From NCBI GenBank assembly GCA_001464315.1, contig LNFK01000076.1, forward strand, positions 1 to 64,000: DNA of 64,000 nucleotides, in the 5' to 3' direction. Position 1 is the stretch's first letter. The number at the start of each line of letters is the position of its first letter. The translations under genes and the position numbers were made by a program. Source of the DNA: Sphingomonadales bacterium Ga0077559. Its GTDB lineage: Bacteria; Pseudomonadota; Alphaproteobacteria; Sphingomonadales; Sphingomonadaceae. Positions 34,604-44,516 of the stretch are shown piece after piece. The notes below the pieces were generated by a model. It saw only the letters and a list, made by a program, of their open reading frames with translations. It had not been told where the DNA came from and searched no databases.

Positions 34604-35935
34604 TTATACCGGGCGGAAATCCTTGGGTCGCAATCCATAACGGCTCAACTTGTCGTAGAGCGTCTTGCGCGGCGTGCCGAGCGCCTGTTCGAGCCGAAGG
34701 ACATCGCCACCAACAGCGCGTAATGCGTTCTCAATTACTGTCCTTTCAAACTCTGTCACTGTCAGGTGTAGCGGGCGGCTGTCCATAGCGATCTGTGCGT
34801 CGTTATCCGGTAGATTGAGGCCAATGGCCCAGCTACGAGCGAACGCTTCGAGTTCGCGCAAATTGCCTGTCCATTCATGTGTTTGCAGATATTTCCAGAC
34901 ATCGTCAGCGACTTCGCGGTGAGATATTCCCAGTTCGCCTTCATGCCGGGAAAGGAAATGGTGGAAGAGCGCGGCAATGTCTTCGCGCCGGTTCGCAAGC
35001 GGAGCCATCATCAGCCTTACCGCGCTGAGCCGTTCATGGAAAAGGCTTCTACCGTCACTGGCATGGCCAGACCCGTCGTGCAATTGTCGGGTGACTACGA
35101 AACGCAAGTTCAGTTTGCGCGATCGCTCGGCCCCGGCAGGCAGGATGGAGCGGGTGCTCAAGACCGATAGCAGCCGCGCCTGCAAAGCCGGACTGGCAGC
35201 CTCAATCTCGTCGATGAGTAACGTGCCGCCACTGGCCCGCTCGATCAACCCCGTTCGCGACAGGCCGCCCCGGCTAGGCTCGCGCCCGAACAATAACAAG
35301 TCAACGTCCTGATGAGTCAGCGTTCCCGCATCAACCGCGACGAACGGGCGAGTGTGGCGGGGACCGAGTTCATGGATCAATCGCGCAATAAAGGTCTTGC
35401 CGGTGCCGGCCGCACCCTCGACTACCACGTCGACCTCAGTTTGGGCCACCGCCGAAAGCATGCTACGCAGTCTCACGGCGAAGTCCGATGAACCGACAAA
35501 CCCTGTTTGCGCCTGTTGCTTCAGGGTTTGGCGAAGCCTGCGGTTTTCCAGCACCAACCGACGTCTTTCTGCCGCGACGGTAATGGCCCGGATCAGTGCC
35601 GCAGACGAGTAGGGCTTGGTGAAAAAATCTGCCGCCCCGTCTTTCATCGCAGCCACTGCCATAGTCACATCGCCATGGCCAGTTGTGAAAATCACCGGCA
35701 GATCGGGATCCTGCAGCTGCAGCCGCCCAAACAGCGCCAAGCCATCCATGCCCGGCAAGCGAACGTCACTCACCACCACGCCGGGATAGTCATTCGGAAT
35801 ATAGCTGAGCGCACTGTCGGCTTCGCCAAACAGCGCAACCTCCATGCCCTCCAAGCGCAAGGCTTGCGCGACCGCCGGCCCGAGGGCCTCGTCGTCTTCG
35901 ACCAGTACGACGTTTATAGGCTCGTACTCGGTCAT
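34604..35935 (-). CDS. dctD: DctD-like response regulator lacking the GAFTGA loop
   Basis: The 443-residue protein has a receiver domain (phospho-acceptor D57 in VVVSDVRLPGMDG), an AAA+ domain of the sigma-54 activator class (Walker A VEGAAGTGKTF at 172-182, Walker B TLLIDEIE at 238-245, arginine-finger-like HERLSAVRL) and a Fis-type helix-turn-helix C-terminus (VLRLEQALGTPRKTLYDKL). The GAFTGA loop that contacts sigma-54 is replaced around residues 219-230 by REPSRGGLSRTG, so sigma-54 activation may be lost, as in a few NtrC-like proteins that act with sigma-70. It overlaps the dctB-like gene by 4 bases. Confidence 0.88.
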   Translation of the reverse strand: MTEYEPINVVLVEDDEALGPAVAQALRLEGMEVALFGEADSALSYIPNDYPGVVVSDVRLPGMDGLALFGRLQLQDPDLPVIFTTGHGDVTMAVAAMKDGAADFFTKPYSSAALIRAITVAAERRRLVLENRRLRQTLKQQAQTGFVGSSDFAVRLRSMLSAVAQTEVDVVVEGAAGTGKTFIARLIHELGPRHTRPFVAVDAGTLTHQDVDLLLFGREPSRGGLSRTGLIERASGGTLLIDEIEAASPALQARLLSVLSTRSILPAGAERSRKLNLRFVVTRQLHDGSGHASDGRSLFHERLSAVRLMMAPLANRREDIAALFHHFLSRHEGELGISHREVADDVWKYLQTHEWTGNLRELEAFARSWAIGLNLPDNDAQIAMDSRPLHLTVTEFERTVIENALRAVGGDVLRLEQALGTPRKTLYDKLSRYGLRPKDFRPV

Positions 35936-37623
35936 GCGCCGGGAATCAGCATCGTGAACCGCGTGCCTTTGGCCACTGGTTCTTCGACCAAGTCGCCGCC
36001 CAGTCCGCGCATGATATCCTGTGAAATTACCAGCCCCAGGCCGAGCCCGTCGGCTTTGGTCGTTGCAAAGGGTTGGAAAAGATTGGTGCGTTGTCCATCT
36101 GTGATGCCATGACCATTATCGGTAACCGAAAGGCGCCGGAATGGCCCGGATTCACCGATGTCGATCACCACCCTGCCGCCCCGCCCAGTCGCGTCGAAGG
36201 CATTTTGCAGGAGGTTGACCAATACCTGTTCAAGCGCAACATGTTCGCCGCGAACAATCAGTTCGAGCGCGGCCCCAGGTGGCAGGCTAAGGTCAATGTC
36301 CAGCTGCGCTACTCGGTCACGCAACAATAACAGCGCGCCGTCGATAACCTGACGTAGGGGAACCTCACGAGGTTCGCGCTTGCCACGGCGGCTGAACCGG
36401 AGCAGTTCATCGGTTATGGTACCAATCCGGTCGGTCAAAGCCGCTATCCGGGGAAAGTTCGCGGCGGCCTCGTCATGCGCGCCGCGTTCGCTCAGCCGTT
36501 CGCCCGTCTCTGCCAATATCCGGATGGCGGCGACCGGTTGGCGTATTTCATGCCCGACACCCGCCGTAATCTGGCCAAGCGTTGCCAATCGGTTAGCCTG
36601 TTGAAGCTGGTCGCGTAGACGCCCCGTTCGTTCGTGAAGCAGCACGTCGGCGCGGGCCTCCCTTCGTCTTATACTAAAAGCCGCCAGCCCAGCGATCGCT
36701 ACGGCTAGCACCAACAGCATGAGAAATAGCAAACGCCCGTTTGCTTTGGCAGCGGCGAGAGAAGTTGACGGATCAGACAGCAGATGCAGGTTCCAGTCGA
36801 GCGGTCTAACTGACCGACGGCTTTCGATCAGTGTGGGAGTAAGCGCACGCGTGCCACCCTCGCCGAGATCAAATCGCGGTAGCTCCGCCTTACCGAATTG
36901 GCGCAGGTCCTGTTGCGGATCGCGCGTTCCTGGTGGGATCAGCCGTGTGGTATTGAAGCGCCAGGCCGGACTGCTGGTGACCAGAATGATGCCATCGGGG
37001 TCGGTCACATAGACACCCGCCGTGGCTTTTGCCCAGGCTGCTTCGAGTGAATTGAATTCCACCTTGATGGCAACGACGCCAACCGGACCAACCGGGCCAT
37101 CGACGCGGCGGGCGATATATAATCCGGGTCGCCGGCTGACTGTGCCCAAAGCAAACTCGGTCGCTACGCCCGACGCCCGTGCACCGCTAAAATAGCTACG
37201 GAAACCATAATCAGAACCGACAAAGCTGTCTGGCCGGTTCCAGTTGCTTGCCGCTAGCGTTAGCCCCTCACGGTTCATAAGGTAAATGACCGCAGCACCG
37301 GTCTGTTGGGCAATTTGCTGAAGCCGCTGGTTGAGGCCGCGTTGCTGTGCGCTATCGCCGGCCATAAGCGATTGAACCTGGGGATCGCGTGCCAGCACCA
37401 GCGGGACCAGACTGAATTTGTCCAGCTCGCTTTCGAGCCCTGCTGCAAGGATTGCCGCCTCGTTCTGCGCCGCATTTTCGGCTTCTTCAAGTGCAGAGGT
37501 GCGCATCGCTCGGTCGGTCGCCAGCAGACCCAGCGCGGCAAGCAGCAGAATTCCTATCGCGATTATGCCAGCGAGATATCGGCGCCCGGGCTGCGACGGT
37601 GAGGGCGGCCTGCCATTCAGCAT
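35932..37623 (-). CDS. dctB: DctB-like sensor histidine kinase
   Basis: The 563-residue protein has two membrane segments (about residues 17-38 and 285-305) around an extracytoplasmic PDC-like sensor domain that contains GSDYGFRSYFSGA and YVTDPDGIILVTSSP, as in DctB. The cytoplasmic part has the H-box GVGHEIRQPVAAIR (His is the phospho-site), the N-box NLLQNAFDATGRGG and G-box LGLGLVISQDIM. It should sense C4-dicarboxylates or a related ligand and phosphorylate the next-encoded DctD-like regulator. Its start lies 252 bases from the divergent dctA start. Confidence 0.9.
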   Translation of the reverse strand: MLNGRPPSPSQPGRRYLAGIIAIGILLLAALGLLATDRAMRTSALEEAENAAQNEAAILAAGLESELDKFSLVPLVLARDPQVQSLMAGDSAQQRGLNQRLQQIAQQTGAAVIYLMNREGLTLAASNWNRPDSFVGSDYGFRSYFSGARASGVATEFALGTVSRRPGLYIARRVDGPVGPVGVVAIKVEFNSLEAAWAKATAGVYVTDPDGIILVTSSPAWRFNTTRLIPPGTRDPQQDLRQFGKAELPRFDLGEGGTRALTPTLIESRRSVRPLDWNLHLLSDPSTSLAAAKANGRLLFLMLLVLAVAIAGLAAFSIRRREARADVLLHERTGRLRDQLQQANRLATLGQITAGVGHEIRQPVAAIRILAETGERLSERGAHDEAAANFPRIAALTDRIGTITDELLRFSRRGKREPREVPLRQVIDGALLLLRDRVAQLDIDLSLPPGAALELIVRGEHVALEQVLVNLLQNAFDATGRGGRVVIDIGESGPFRRLSVTDNGHGITDGQRTNLFQPFATTKADGLGLGLVISQDIMRGLGGDLVEEPVAKGTRFTMLIPGA

Positions 37624-37689
37624 TGCAGATTGCCCATCGCCTTAAACATACGCTCTCCGTCTCACACTAGAGTATCTCTGTTCGCACAT

Positions 37690-37751
37690 TTTGTCTGGAA
37701 ATCCGCAATTTTGGCAAGCACTTTGTCTGGAATATCGGAATTTAAATCCGA
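37690..37751. promoter_or_regulatory. direct repeats and palindrome between dctB and dctA (candidate operator)
   Basis: TTTGTCTGGAA occurs at 37690-37700 and again at 37722-37732, a 32-base period (three helical turns), and each copy is followed by a similar AT-rich tail. Next comes TCGGA-N7-TCCGA (37735-37751). The region lies 65 to 190 bases from the two divergent starts. A sigma-54-like reading TGGCAAG-N4-TTGTC exists at 37712-37727 but its -12 element is imperfect. The likely binder is the DctD-like regulator encoded next door, which is inference. Confidence 0.5.
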
Positions 37752-37874
37752 AAATCGATGTCATCGATCTGTTTTTTATACGTTTCCTGAGCGAGTCATT
37801 TTTTGTTGTTAACGCTCTTATTCCCCCTATCCTGCCCGCAACTGGATATTAAGTCCGGAGGAGGGGTAGCCGTA

Positions 37875-39260
37875 ATGCGGATAATAGCGCCGACAACCGT
37901 TGGAACAGAAGCGCCTGTCCGGCTGCCCTTTTATCGGCAATTATATGTCCAAGTGTTGACAGCCATCTTCCTGGGTGCGCTGTTGGGGCACCTCTATCCC
38001 GAAATCGGCTCTGCGCTAAAACCGCTGGGTGACGGCTTTATCAAGCTGGTGAAGATGATCATCGCTCCGGTGATTTTCCTCACCGTCGCCACTGGGATTT
38101 CAGGAATGCGCGATTTATCAGCCGTCGGCAGCGTTGCGGGCAAGGCATTTGCCTATTTTCTGTTCTTTTCCACCCTCGCGCTGATCATCGGGTTGGTTGT
38201 CGGCAACATCGTGCAGCCTGGTGCAGGTCTTAACATTGATCCCGGGACCCTCGATGCCAGCAAAGTTCAGGATTACGCCAAAACATCGGAAGGCCAGACG
38301 ATTGCTGGCTTTCTGCTCAACATGATCCCCGAGACTTTATTCAGCGCTATGACCGATGGGAACATTTTGCAGGTTCTTCTCGTCGCGATCCTGACCGGCT
38401 TGGCGCTGGCCGCCACGCGCCCGCACAGCGATCTCGTGCTCGACGTGCTCGCCTCATTCAACGAGGTGATCTTCAAGCTCGTTCACATGTTGATGAAACT
38501 GGCGCCAATCGGGGCATTCGGCGCAATCGCCTTTACAATCGGCGAATTTGGCATCGCATCGCTCGCGAGCCTCGCCGCTTTGGTCGCCACTTTCTATCTC
38601 ACGTCGCTGTTCTTCGTGATCGTCGTGCTTGGTGCAGTCGCCTATTTCACCGGCTTCTCCATCTTCAAGATGATCCGTTTCCTGCGCGAGGAATTGCTGC
38701 TGGTGCTTGGCACGTCGTCGTCGGAAGCTGCGCTGCCGAGCCTGATGGAGAAGCTCGAGATTGCCGGTGCGCGCAAATCGGTGGTCGGCCTCGTGGTTCC
38801 GACCGGCTATTCATTCAATCTCGATGGCACTAACATCTATATGACGCTGGCGGCGCTATTCATAGCGCAGGCGGTTGGCATCGACTTGTCGTTATCCGAT
38901 CAATTGGCCTTGGTGCTGGTCGCCATGATCAGTTCGAAGGGCGCGGCGGGGGTTACTGGTGCGGGTTTCGTGATCCTCGCAACAACCCTGTCGGTTGTGC
39001 CATCGGTTCCCGTCGCAGGCATGGCACTGATTTTAGGTATCGACCGGTTCATGAGCGAATGCCGCGCGCTGACCAACTTCATCGGCAATGCCGTCGCAAC
39101 GATTGTCGTCGCGCGCTGGGAAGGTGCGCTGGATACCGAGCGTCTGGCGGCGGCGATGGCAGGCACGCCGATGCCGTTGCCCGAAGAGGATATCGAACGG
39201 CACGAACGCAGCGGGCCGCGTAGCGAAGCGTTGGCAGAGGTATTGGGCGAGCCGTCATGA
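37875..39260 (+). CDS. dctA: C4-dicarboxylate/proton symporter DctA
   Basis: From ATG 37875, after a strong GGAGGAGGGG ribosome-binding site, the protein has 461 residues; the frame from 37803 adds 24 unlikely residues. It is a DAACS-family transporter: eight to nine membrane segments, [37 protein letters not shown] and the late [17 protein letters not shown]. The family imports succinate, fumarate and malate; some members take aspartate or glutamate. The divergent dctBD genes support control by dicarboxylates. It overlaps the downstream esterase gene by 4 bases (ATGA). Confidence 0.93.
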   Translation: MRIIAPTTVGTEAPVRLPFYRQLYVQVLTAIFLGALLGHLYPEIGSALKPLGDGFIKLVKMIIAPVIFLTVATGISGMRDLSAVGSVAGKAFAYFLFFSTLALIIGLVVGNIVQPGAGLNIDPGTLDASKVQDYAKTSEGQTIAGFLLNMIPETLFSAMTDGNILQVLLVAILTGLALAATRPHSDLVLDVLASFNEVIFKLVHMLMKLAPIGAFGAIAFTIGEFGIASLASLAALVATFYLTSLFFVIVVLGAVAYFTGFSIFKMIRFLREELLLVLGTSSSEAALPSLMEKLEIAGARKSVVGLVVPTGYSFNLDGTNIYMTLAALFIAQAVGIDLSLSDQLALVLVAMISSKGAAGVTGAGFVILATTLSVVPSVPVAGMALILGIDRFMSECRALTNFIGNAVATIVVARWEGALDTERLAAAMAGTPMPLPEEDIERHERSGPRSEALAEVLGEPS

Positions 39261-40222
39261 TCGCGCGGCGTACCTTGTTGCAAAATCTCGCCGCGTTGAC
39301 GGCGATTAGCGCTGTGCAATTGGGCGGTGCTGTGCCCGCGATGGCTGACCAATGGGAAGAGATTCCATTATGGCCCGGCAAGCCACCCGGCCGGGGCGGG
39401 GTGACGGGCCCTGAGAAACTCGGCGAAGCAGGTGCGGGATTTGGCGCGCTTTCCAACATCGCGACCCCGCGGATGCGCGTTTATCGCCCCGCAAAACCAA
39501 ACGGAGCAGCTGTTATCGTCTGCGGTGGCGGTGGCTATTTCCGGATTCAATTGTGGAAGGAAAGCACGCCGATTGCCCGCTGGCTGCAAGAGCGCGGCTT
39601 TACCGTGTTCGAGCTGCTCTATCGCCTACCGAACGACGGATGGGATGCCTCAGCGCCGTTCATGGATGCACAGCGGGCGATGCGGATTGTTCGCACCCGG
39701 GCGACTGAGTTTAGCATTGATCCCAAGCAGATCGGCATCATGGGTTTCTCCGCAGGCGGGCACCTCGCCGGGTTCACCGCGCTACAGCCGCAACGCGCAC
39801 TTTACACCGGGTCCGACAAATATGAGAAAGTCAGCGCCAGACCCGATTTTTCCGCGCTGCTGTTTCCCGTGGTATCGCTACGCAAGCCCTATGATACCAC
39901 CCGAACCCGGCGTGAAATCATCGGCGACACCCCCAGCGCCGAAGCAGAGAATACCTGGTCGCTAGACACTTATGCCAGCGCTGATGCTCCGCCGACGATC
40001 ATTTTTGCATCAGCGGACGATAAGACCGCGCCGCCGGGCCATGGCATCATGTTGTTCGAAAAACTCAACGCCGCCGGTGCTTCGGCAGAACTGCATATGT
40101 TTCGCGACGGCGGTCATGGCTGGGGTCTTGGTCGCCCGGAGCAGGTGCTGAGCCAATGGCCGGACATGTTCGTCAAATGGTTAGATTCAGGAAAAATAGT
40201 ACCAAACAAGCAGGGAGAATGA
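39257..40222 (+). CDS. secreted alpha/beta hydrolase (acetyl-xylan-esterase-like)
   Basis: The 321-residue protein has a twin-arginine-like N-terminus ([18 protein letters not shown]) with a signal peptide ending near AMAD. The catalytic elbow is GFSAGGHL with Ser165. The early [10 protein letters not shown] and [12 protein letters not shown] segments resemble the esterase/lipase group that includes acetylxylan esterases and BD-FAE-type feruloyl esterases. It probably cleaves ester bonds outside the cytoplasm. It is coupled to dctA by ATGA and to the TonB receptor gene just downstream, suggesting it prepares substrates for that receptor; this is inference. Confidence 0.85.
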   Translation: MIARRTLLQNLAALTAISAVQLGGAVPAMADQWEEIPLWPGKPPGRGGVTGPEKLGEAGAGFGALSNIATPRMRVYRPAKPNGAAVIVCGGGGYFRIQLWKESTPIARWLQERGFTVFELLYRLPNDGWDASAPFMDAQRAMRIVRTRATEFSIDPKQIGIMGFSAGGHLAGFTALQPQRALYTGSDKYEKVSARPDFSALLFPVVSLRKPYDTTRTRREIIGDTPSAEAENTWSLDTYASADAPPTIIFASADDKTAPPGHGIMLFEKLNAAGASAELHMFRDGGHGWGLGRPEQVLSQWPDMFVKWLDSGKIVPNKQGE

Positions 40223-40224
40223 AG

Positions 40225-43200
40225 ATGGCAACCAAGATATTCCGCAAGCTGGCGTTGCTCAGCACGACCGGATTGATGACCGCAAATATGGCGTACGCGC
40301 AGGATGCGGTGCCTCCTGTGGCCCAGTCCGCCGAGGAAGCGGAGGCAGCAATTGTCGTAACCGGCTCACGGATCCAGGGCGCGCAGATCAACGACGTGCT
40401 TCCGGTCACCGTTCTTGACGAGCAGCAGATCGAAAATACCGGCGCGTCGTCGGGCGACGAACTGTTTCGCGCACTTCCGCAGAATGGCACGATTGCGTTC
40501 AATGAACAAAACGCCACCACGCAGAATAACGTGCGCGGCGATGTCGGGTCGGTCAACCTGCGCGATCTGGGCACAGGAAACACTTTGCTGCTGATCAACG
40601 GCCGCCGCATGAACCTTCACCCCGGATTCCAGACCGAGTTGCTGGTGCCCGTCGTCAGCCCCGACACAAACGAGATTGCTCCCGGCAGCGTTCGCCGGAT
40701 CGAAGTCCTGCGCGACGGCGCGTCGGCCATCTATGGTGCCGATGCGGTTGCGGGTGTGATCAACACCGTGCTCAAGGGTAATTTGAAAGGCGGTTTTCTT
40801 GAGGGCGACTGGCGCGCATCCGACGGAACCAGCCTGTACAGCTACTCAATCAGTGGCGGACTGGGGTTCGACTTCGGCGGTGGCCGCGGAAATCTTACCT
40901 TGTACGGCGGCCATTTCCACGAAAACGGCCTTGCGTCGTCCAGCCGCGACTATTCGCGCGACGATGATCGCACGCGGTTGCTAGTGGGAACCGATTTCGA
41001 AGGGGAAGCCTCGTTCAACAACCGCAACACTTTTGGCCCGTTCGGCCAATTCGATATTCAGACGTCACCCAACAGCCGCACGCCGATCAATGATGACGAC
41101 TTTTATCTGCAGCCAAGCACGTTCACCGGTTGCCGCATGGATTTCCGCAACGGCATCTGTGCCCGCAACGGCGAGACGCCAACGACCGCAGTTCGGTACA
41201 ACACGATTTTCGGCAACACGCTGATCAGTCGGAAGAACCGCTATAATGCAATGGCCTTGCTCAACTACGAGCTGACCGACAATGTCGAAGCCTATTTCGA
41301 AGGCAGCTATTATCGTTCGGAGAACCAGCGGTTCAACGATGCCTCGGCCATCTTGAGCGCGGTTCCGGTGGGCATAGCGCGCACCGCGTACTGGAACCCG
41401 TTCGGCCCGACCACTTTGGTTGGCGGCGGGGCCAATCCCAATCGCCTGCCCGGCACCACTATTCCGACCACCGGCGCTGATGTCATTATGGAGCGCTATC
41501 GCTTCGTCGATGCGGGCAATCGCGGCGTGTTTGTTGACAAGGACGCGTATCGTCTCGTCGCTGGCCTGCGCGGCAATTTCGGCGCGTGGGATTTCGACAC
41601 CGGCTTCGTGTATTCCGAATCGAAACTGACCGACCTTGAAACCAACCGCGTGTCGCTCACCGCGATGCAGCAGTCGATCAACCGGACGACTCCCGATGCC
41701 TATAATCCGTTCAACGGCGGCTGCATTGACGATCCCGGCCAAGGCGATTGCACCCCGAACCCGGCATCCGTAATCGACGCCTTCCGTATCAATGTGTTCC
41801 GCAAAGGCGGTACAAGCCTCGCACTGGCGGACTTCAAGGTCAGCCGTGACGACCTGTTTGTATTACCTGGCGGCAACCTTGGCGTTGCAACGGGAATCGA
41901 ATGGCGGCGCGAGACCTTCTTCGATGATCGCGATCCCCGGCTCGACGGCACGATTACCTTCAGGGATAGCGTGACCGGCGTGTTCAACGGCAGCGACGTC
42001 GCCGGCACCAGCCCGTCACCCGACACAGATGGAACGCGTACCGTTTATTCGGCCTATGCCGAATTGTTCGTGCCCTTGGTCAGCGAAGATATGAATATCC
42101 CGCTGGTCGAGGCATTTAACGTCCAGATGGCCGGACGGATCGAACGCTTTCAGGATATCGACGCAACCGCGATGGTTCCGCGTGTCGCCGCATCATGGAC
42201 CACTATTCCCGGCGTAACTTTCCGGGGAGCATGGTCGCAAGGTTTCCGCGCGCCCAATCTGGCGCAAGTCAACGACGATGGCACGACCCGGTCCAACACC
42301 CGCGACGATTTCGTGTTCTGTCAGGCACAGGTCAGAAAAGGCCTGCTATCCGGTCTCGACGCCTGCCCTGGCGCAGGTGTCATCAGCTTCAGGTCGGGTG
42401 CTCGCAGCCTCAAGCCCGAAGACAGCGAGAGCATCAACCTGGGTATTGTGCTTGAGCCCAAGTTCATTCCCGGCCTGACACTAACGGCGGACTATTGGCG
42501 GGTCAAACAGACCGGCTTGGTCGGCACATTCGGCGACGACAATGCGATTGCGCTCGACCTGCTCCGCCGTTTGGGCGGCAGCAGCAATCCGAATGTCATC
42601 CGCGCCGCGCCGACGGTGGATGATATCGCGTTGTTCACGGGCACGGGTCTCGCCCCGACAGGCAGGATCGTTCAAGTACTTGATCCCTATCTGAACCTCG
42701 ACAGCCGCGTGTCGAAGGGTTGGGACTTCGGTATGGTCTACAATGTGCCGGAATTCGGGGCGGGTAAGTTCCGCCTCCGCCTAAACGCCGCACGGCTGAA
42801 AAGCTTTGTCCAGAGCGCCGGTGTTGACGGCGAGGAACTGCTCACCGGAATCGCGGCGGGTACTCTACCGGCCGACGTTACCGTAGGCGGGCTGGGTGAA
42901 CTACTCGAAATCGATGGCCGTCCCAAATGGCGCGTCAGCGGATCGATCAATTGGGAGAGCGGTCCTGTCGAGATCGGTCTGTTCGGCCAGTATACCGGCA
43001 AAGTTTGGGACACCAGCGTGGTGCGCGACATTTTGCTGGTTTCGGATGATCCCAATGCCAACTTCTTCCGCGTCAACGACCAGTTCCTGACCAATCTGTC
43101 GGTGTCCTACACGATCGATAATGACACGGCCCTCAACGGAACCCGGTTGCGCTTTGCGATCAACAACCTGTTCGACAAGGATCCGCCGCTCGCCGACGAA

Positions 43201-43275
43201 ACCTATGGCTTCTACAGCGAGTTGTACACAGCACGCGGGCGTGTCTTCCACGTCGAACTCCGCAAGAAGTTTTGA
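40225..43275 (+). CDS. TonB-dependent outer membrane receptor
   Basis: I use ATG 40225, which has GGGAG at a suitable distance; ATG 40219, two codons earlier, overlaps the esterase stop. The protein has 1,016 residues, a signal peptide (IFRKLALLSTTGLMTANMAY then AQDAV), a TonB box-like AIVVTGSRIQG, a plug domain (about 50-200; RRIEVLRDGASAIYGADAVAG) and a beta-barrel ending HVELRKKF with the terminal Phe that barrel proteins need. Such receptors import large or scarce molecules with TonB energy. Because the genes around it encode a secreted esterase and peptidase, the ligand may be a modified peptide or ester. No TonB or ExbBD genes are nearby. Confidence 0.92.
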   Translation: MATKIFRKLALLSTTGLMTANMAYAQDAVPPVAQSAEEAEAAIVVTGSRIQGAQINDVLPVTVLDEQQIENTGASSGDELFRALPQNGTIAFNEQNATTQNNVRGDVGSVNLRDLGTGNTLLLINGRRMNLHPGFQTELLVPVVSPDTNEIAPGSVRRIEVLRDGASAIYGADAVAGVINTVLKGNLKGGFLEGDWRASDGTSLYSYSISGGLGFDFGGGRGNLTLYGGHFHENGLASSSRDYSRDDDRTRLLVGTDFEGEASFNNRNTFGPFGQFDIQTSPNSRTPINDDDFYLQPSTFTGCRMDFRNGICARNGETPTTAVRYNTIFGNTLISRKNRYNAMALLNYELTDNVEAYFEGSYYRSENQRFNDASAILSAVPVGIARTAYWNPFGPTTLVGGGANPNRLPGTTIPTTGADVIMERYRFVDAGNRGVFVDKDAYRLVAGLRGNFGAWDFDTGFVYSESKLTDLETNRVSLTAMQQSINRTTPDAYNPFNGGCIDDPGQGDCTPNPASVIDAFRINVFRKGGTSLALADFKVSRDDLFVLPGGNLGVATGIEWRRETFFDDRDPRLDGTITFRDSVTGVFNGSDVAGTSPSPDTDGTRTVYSAYAELFVPLVSEDMNIPLVEAFNVQMAGRIERFQDIDATAMVPRVAASWTTIPGVTFRGAWSQGFRAPNLAQVNDDGTTRSNTRDDFVFCQAQVRKGLLSGLDACPGAGVISFRSGARSLKPEDSESINLGIVLEPKFIPGLTLTADYWRVKQTGLVGTFGDDNAIALDLLRRLGGSSNPNVIRAAPTVDDIALFTGTGLAPTGRIVQVLDPYLNLDSRVSKGWDFGMVYNVPEFGAGKFRLRLNAARLKSFVQSAGVDGEELLTGIAAGTLPADVTVGGLGELLEIDGRPKWRVSGSINWESGPVEIGLFGQYTGKVWDTSVVRDILLVSDDPNANFFRVNDQFLTNLSVSYTIDNDTALNGTRLRFAINNLFDKDPPLADETYGFYSELYTARGRVFHVELRKKF

Positions 43276-43279
43276 TGTG

Positions 43280-44464
43280 ATGCGGCAGGCAGGAGTTTGG
43301 CTAGCTTTCGCCGCGTGGGTTATGATTGGGAGCGGGTCGGTTGCGTTTGCGCAGCCACCCGCGCCCACGTCCAAGCCGTCGGGGTCAGGATGCCAGACAG
43401 CACAGGGTAGCGTCCATTTCGACTTCGAAGGCGCGTCGCGTTCGGCTTGCTACGTCGAGGATGAAAGGACGCTTTCGATTCTGGTCACGCCCGAACATCT
43501 GCCGCCGATCAACCCGAGCCCTTGGTATGCCTTCCGATACCATGCAGTCGAAGGTGGCAAGCTGACCGTCAATGTGCGCTATATCGGCGCGCGCCACCGC
43601 TATGCTCCGCAATGGCGTGGGAGCGGCGACCCATCGGCATTTTCGGTTGCGGTGGGGCAGGATCGTAGCGCCGTATCGATCACGCTTCCTCCGGGCGAAG
43701 GCGTTGTCACCGCGCAGCCGCTTGTCACATCGGCCCATTACGATAAGCTGCTCGAGCAACTCGCAAAAAACCGGCGGGGCAGCAGAATCATTTTGGGCCG
43801 ATCACACGACGGACGGTCAATCAAAGCCGTCCGGCTGGGCAATAGCGATGCCCCGAGCCTTGTGCTGCTGCTTGGGCGTCAGCATCCGCCCGAAGTGACC
43901 GGTGCGGTTGCGATGGACGCGTTTGCACTGACGATTGCCAAGCTGGTCCGTTCAGGTGCAATCGACGGAAAGCAATTCCAGTTCCTGATTGTTCCGTTGC
44001 TCAATCCCGACGGTGTTGCCCGCGGGCACTGGCGCGCGAACTTGGGCGGCGCGGACCTTAACCGCGACTGGGGCACTTTCAAGCAGCCTGAGACCCGCGC
44101 GATCGGCGACTGGCTAGCCCGGCTCCCCGCACAAGTACGTCCTGTCCTGATGCTCGATTTCCATTCGACCAACCGCAACCTTTTCTATGTGCAGGGTGAC
44201 GAGGCGAGTGCGCAGGGCAAGGCCTTCCTAGCTGCGTGGCTCAGGGGTAAGGAGAACGCCTTTGCAGGATATCCGTTCAAGATCGAGCCGCGCGATGCCA
44301 ATCCAGGTTTGGGCACGACGAAGAACTGGTTCAGTACGACATACGGCATCCCAGCCTATACCTACGAGGTCGGAGATGACTCCGACCCTGCAGCCGTTCG
44401 CACCACGGCAGAGGCGTTGGCCCAAAATTTGATACCATCGCTGGTTATGGCGCTTAAAGAGTGA
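43280..44464 (+). CDS. secreted M14 zinc carboxypeptidase
   Basis: From ATG 43280 the protein has 394 residues with a signal peptide (VWLAFAAWVMIGSGSVAFAQ). After an N-terminal strand domain (about residues 40-150) comes an M14 domain with zinc ligands GRQHPPEVTG (H202, E205) and LDFHSTNRN (H295) and catalytic YTYEVGDD (E363). The early domain resembles that of cytosolic-carboxypeptidase-like M14 members. It cleaves C-terminal residues from peptides outside the cytoplasm. It starts 4 bases after the TonB receptor stop and probably feeds the receptor or the DctA system. Confidence 0.87.
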   Translation: MRQAGVWLAFAAWVMIGSGSVAFAQPPAPTSKPSGSGCQTAQGSVHFDFEGASRSACYVEDERTLSILVTPEHLPPINPSPWYAFRYHAVEGGKLTVNVRYIGARHRYAPQWRGSGDPSAFSVAVGQDRSAVSITLPPGEGVVTAQPLVTSAHYDKLLEQLAKNRRGSRIILGRSHDGRSIKAVRLGNSDAPSLVLLLGRQHPPEVTGAVAMDAFALTIAKLVRSGAIDGKQFQFLIVPLLNPDGVARGHWRANLGGADLNRDWGTFKQPETRAIGDWLARLPAQVRPVLMLDFHSTNRNLFYVQGDEASAQGKAFLAAWLRGKENAFAGYPFKIEPRDANPGLGTTKNWFSTTYGIPAYTYEVGDDSDPAAVRTTAEALAQNLIPSLVMALKE

Positions 44465-44516
44465 TGTAGTTGATGAGGCGCATGGCTGATGTTCAGTTCG
44501 AGCCGGAGATTTATTA

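Noticed and set aside
37712-37727. Sigma-54 promoter TGGCAAG-N4-TTGTC before dctA
   Set aside because: The -12 element lacks GC, and the neighbouring activator lacks GAFTGA. It is kept only as a side note to the repeats.
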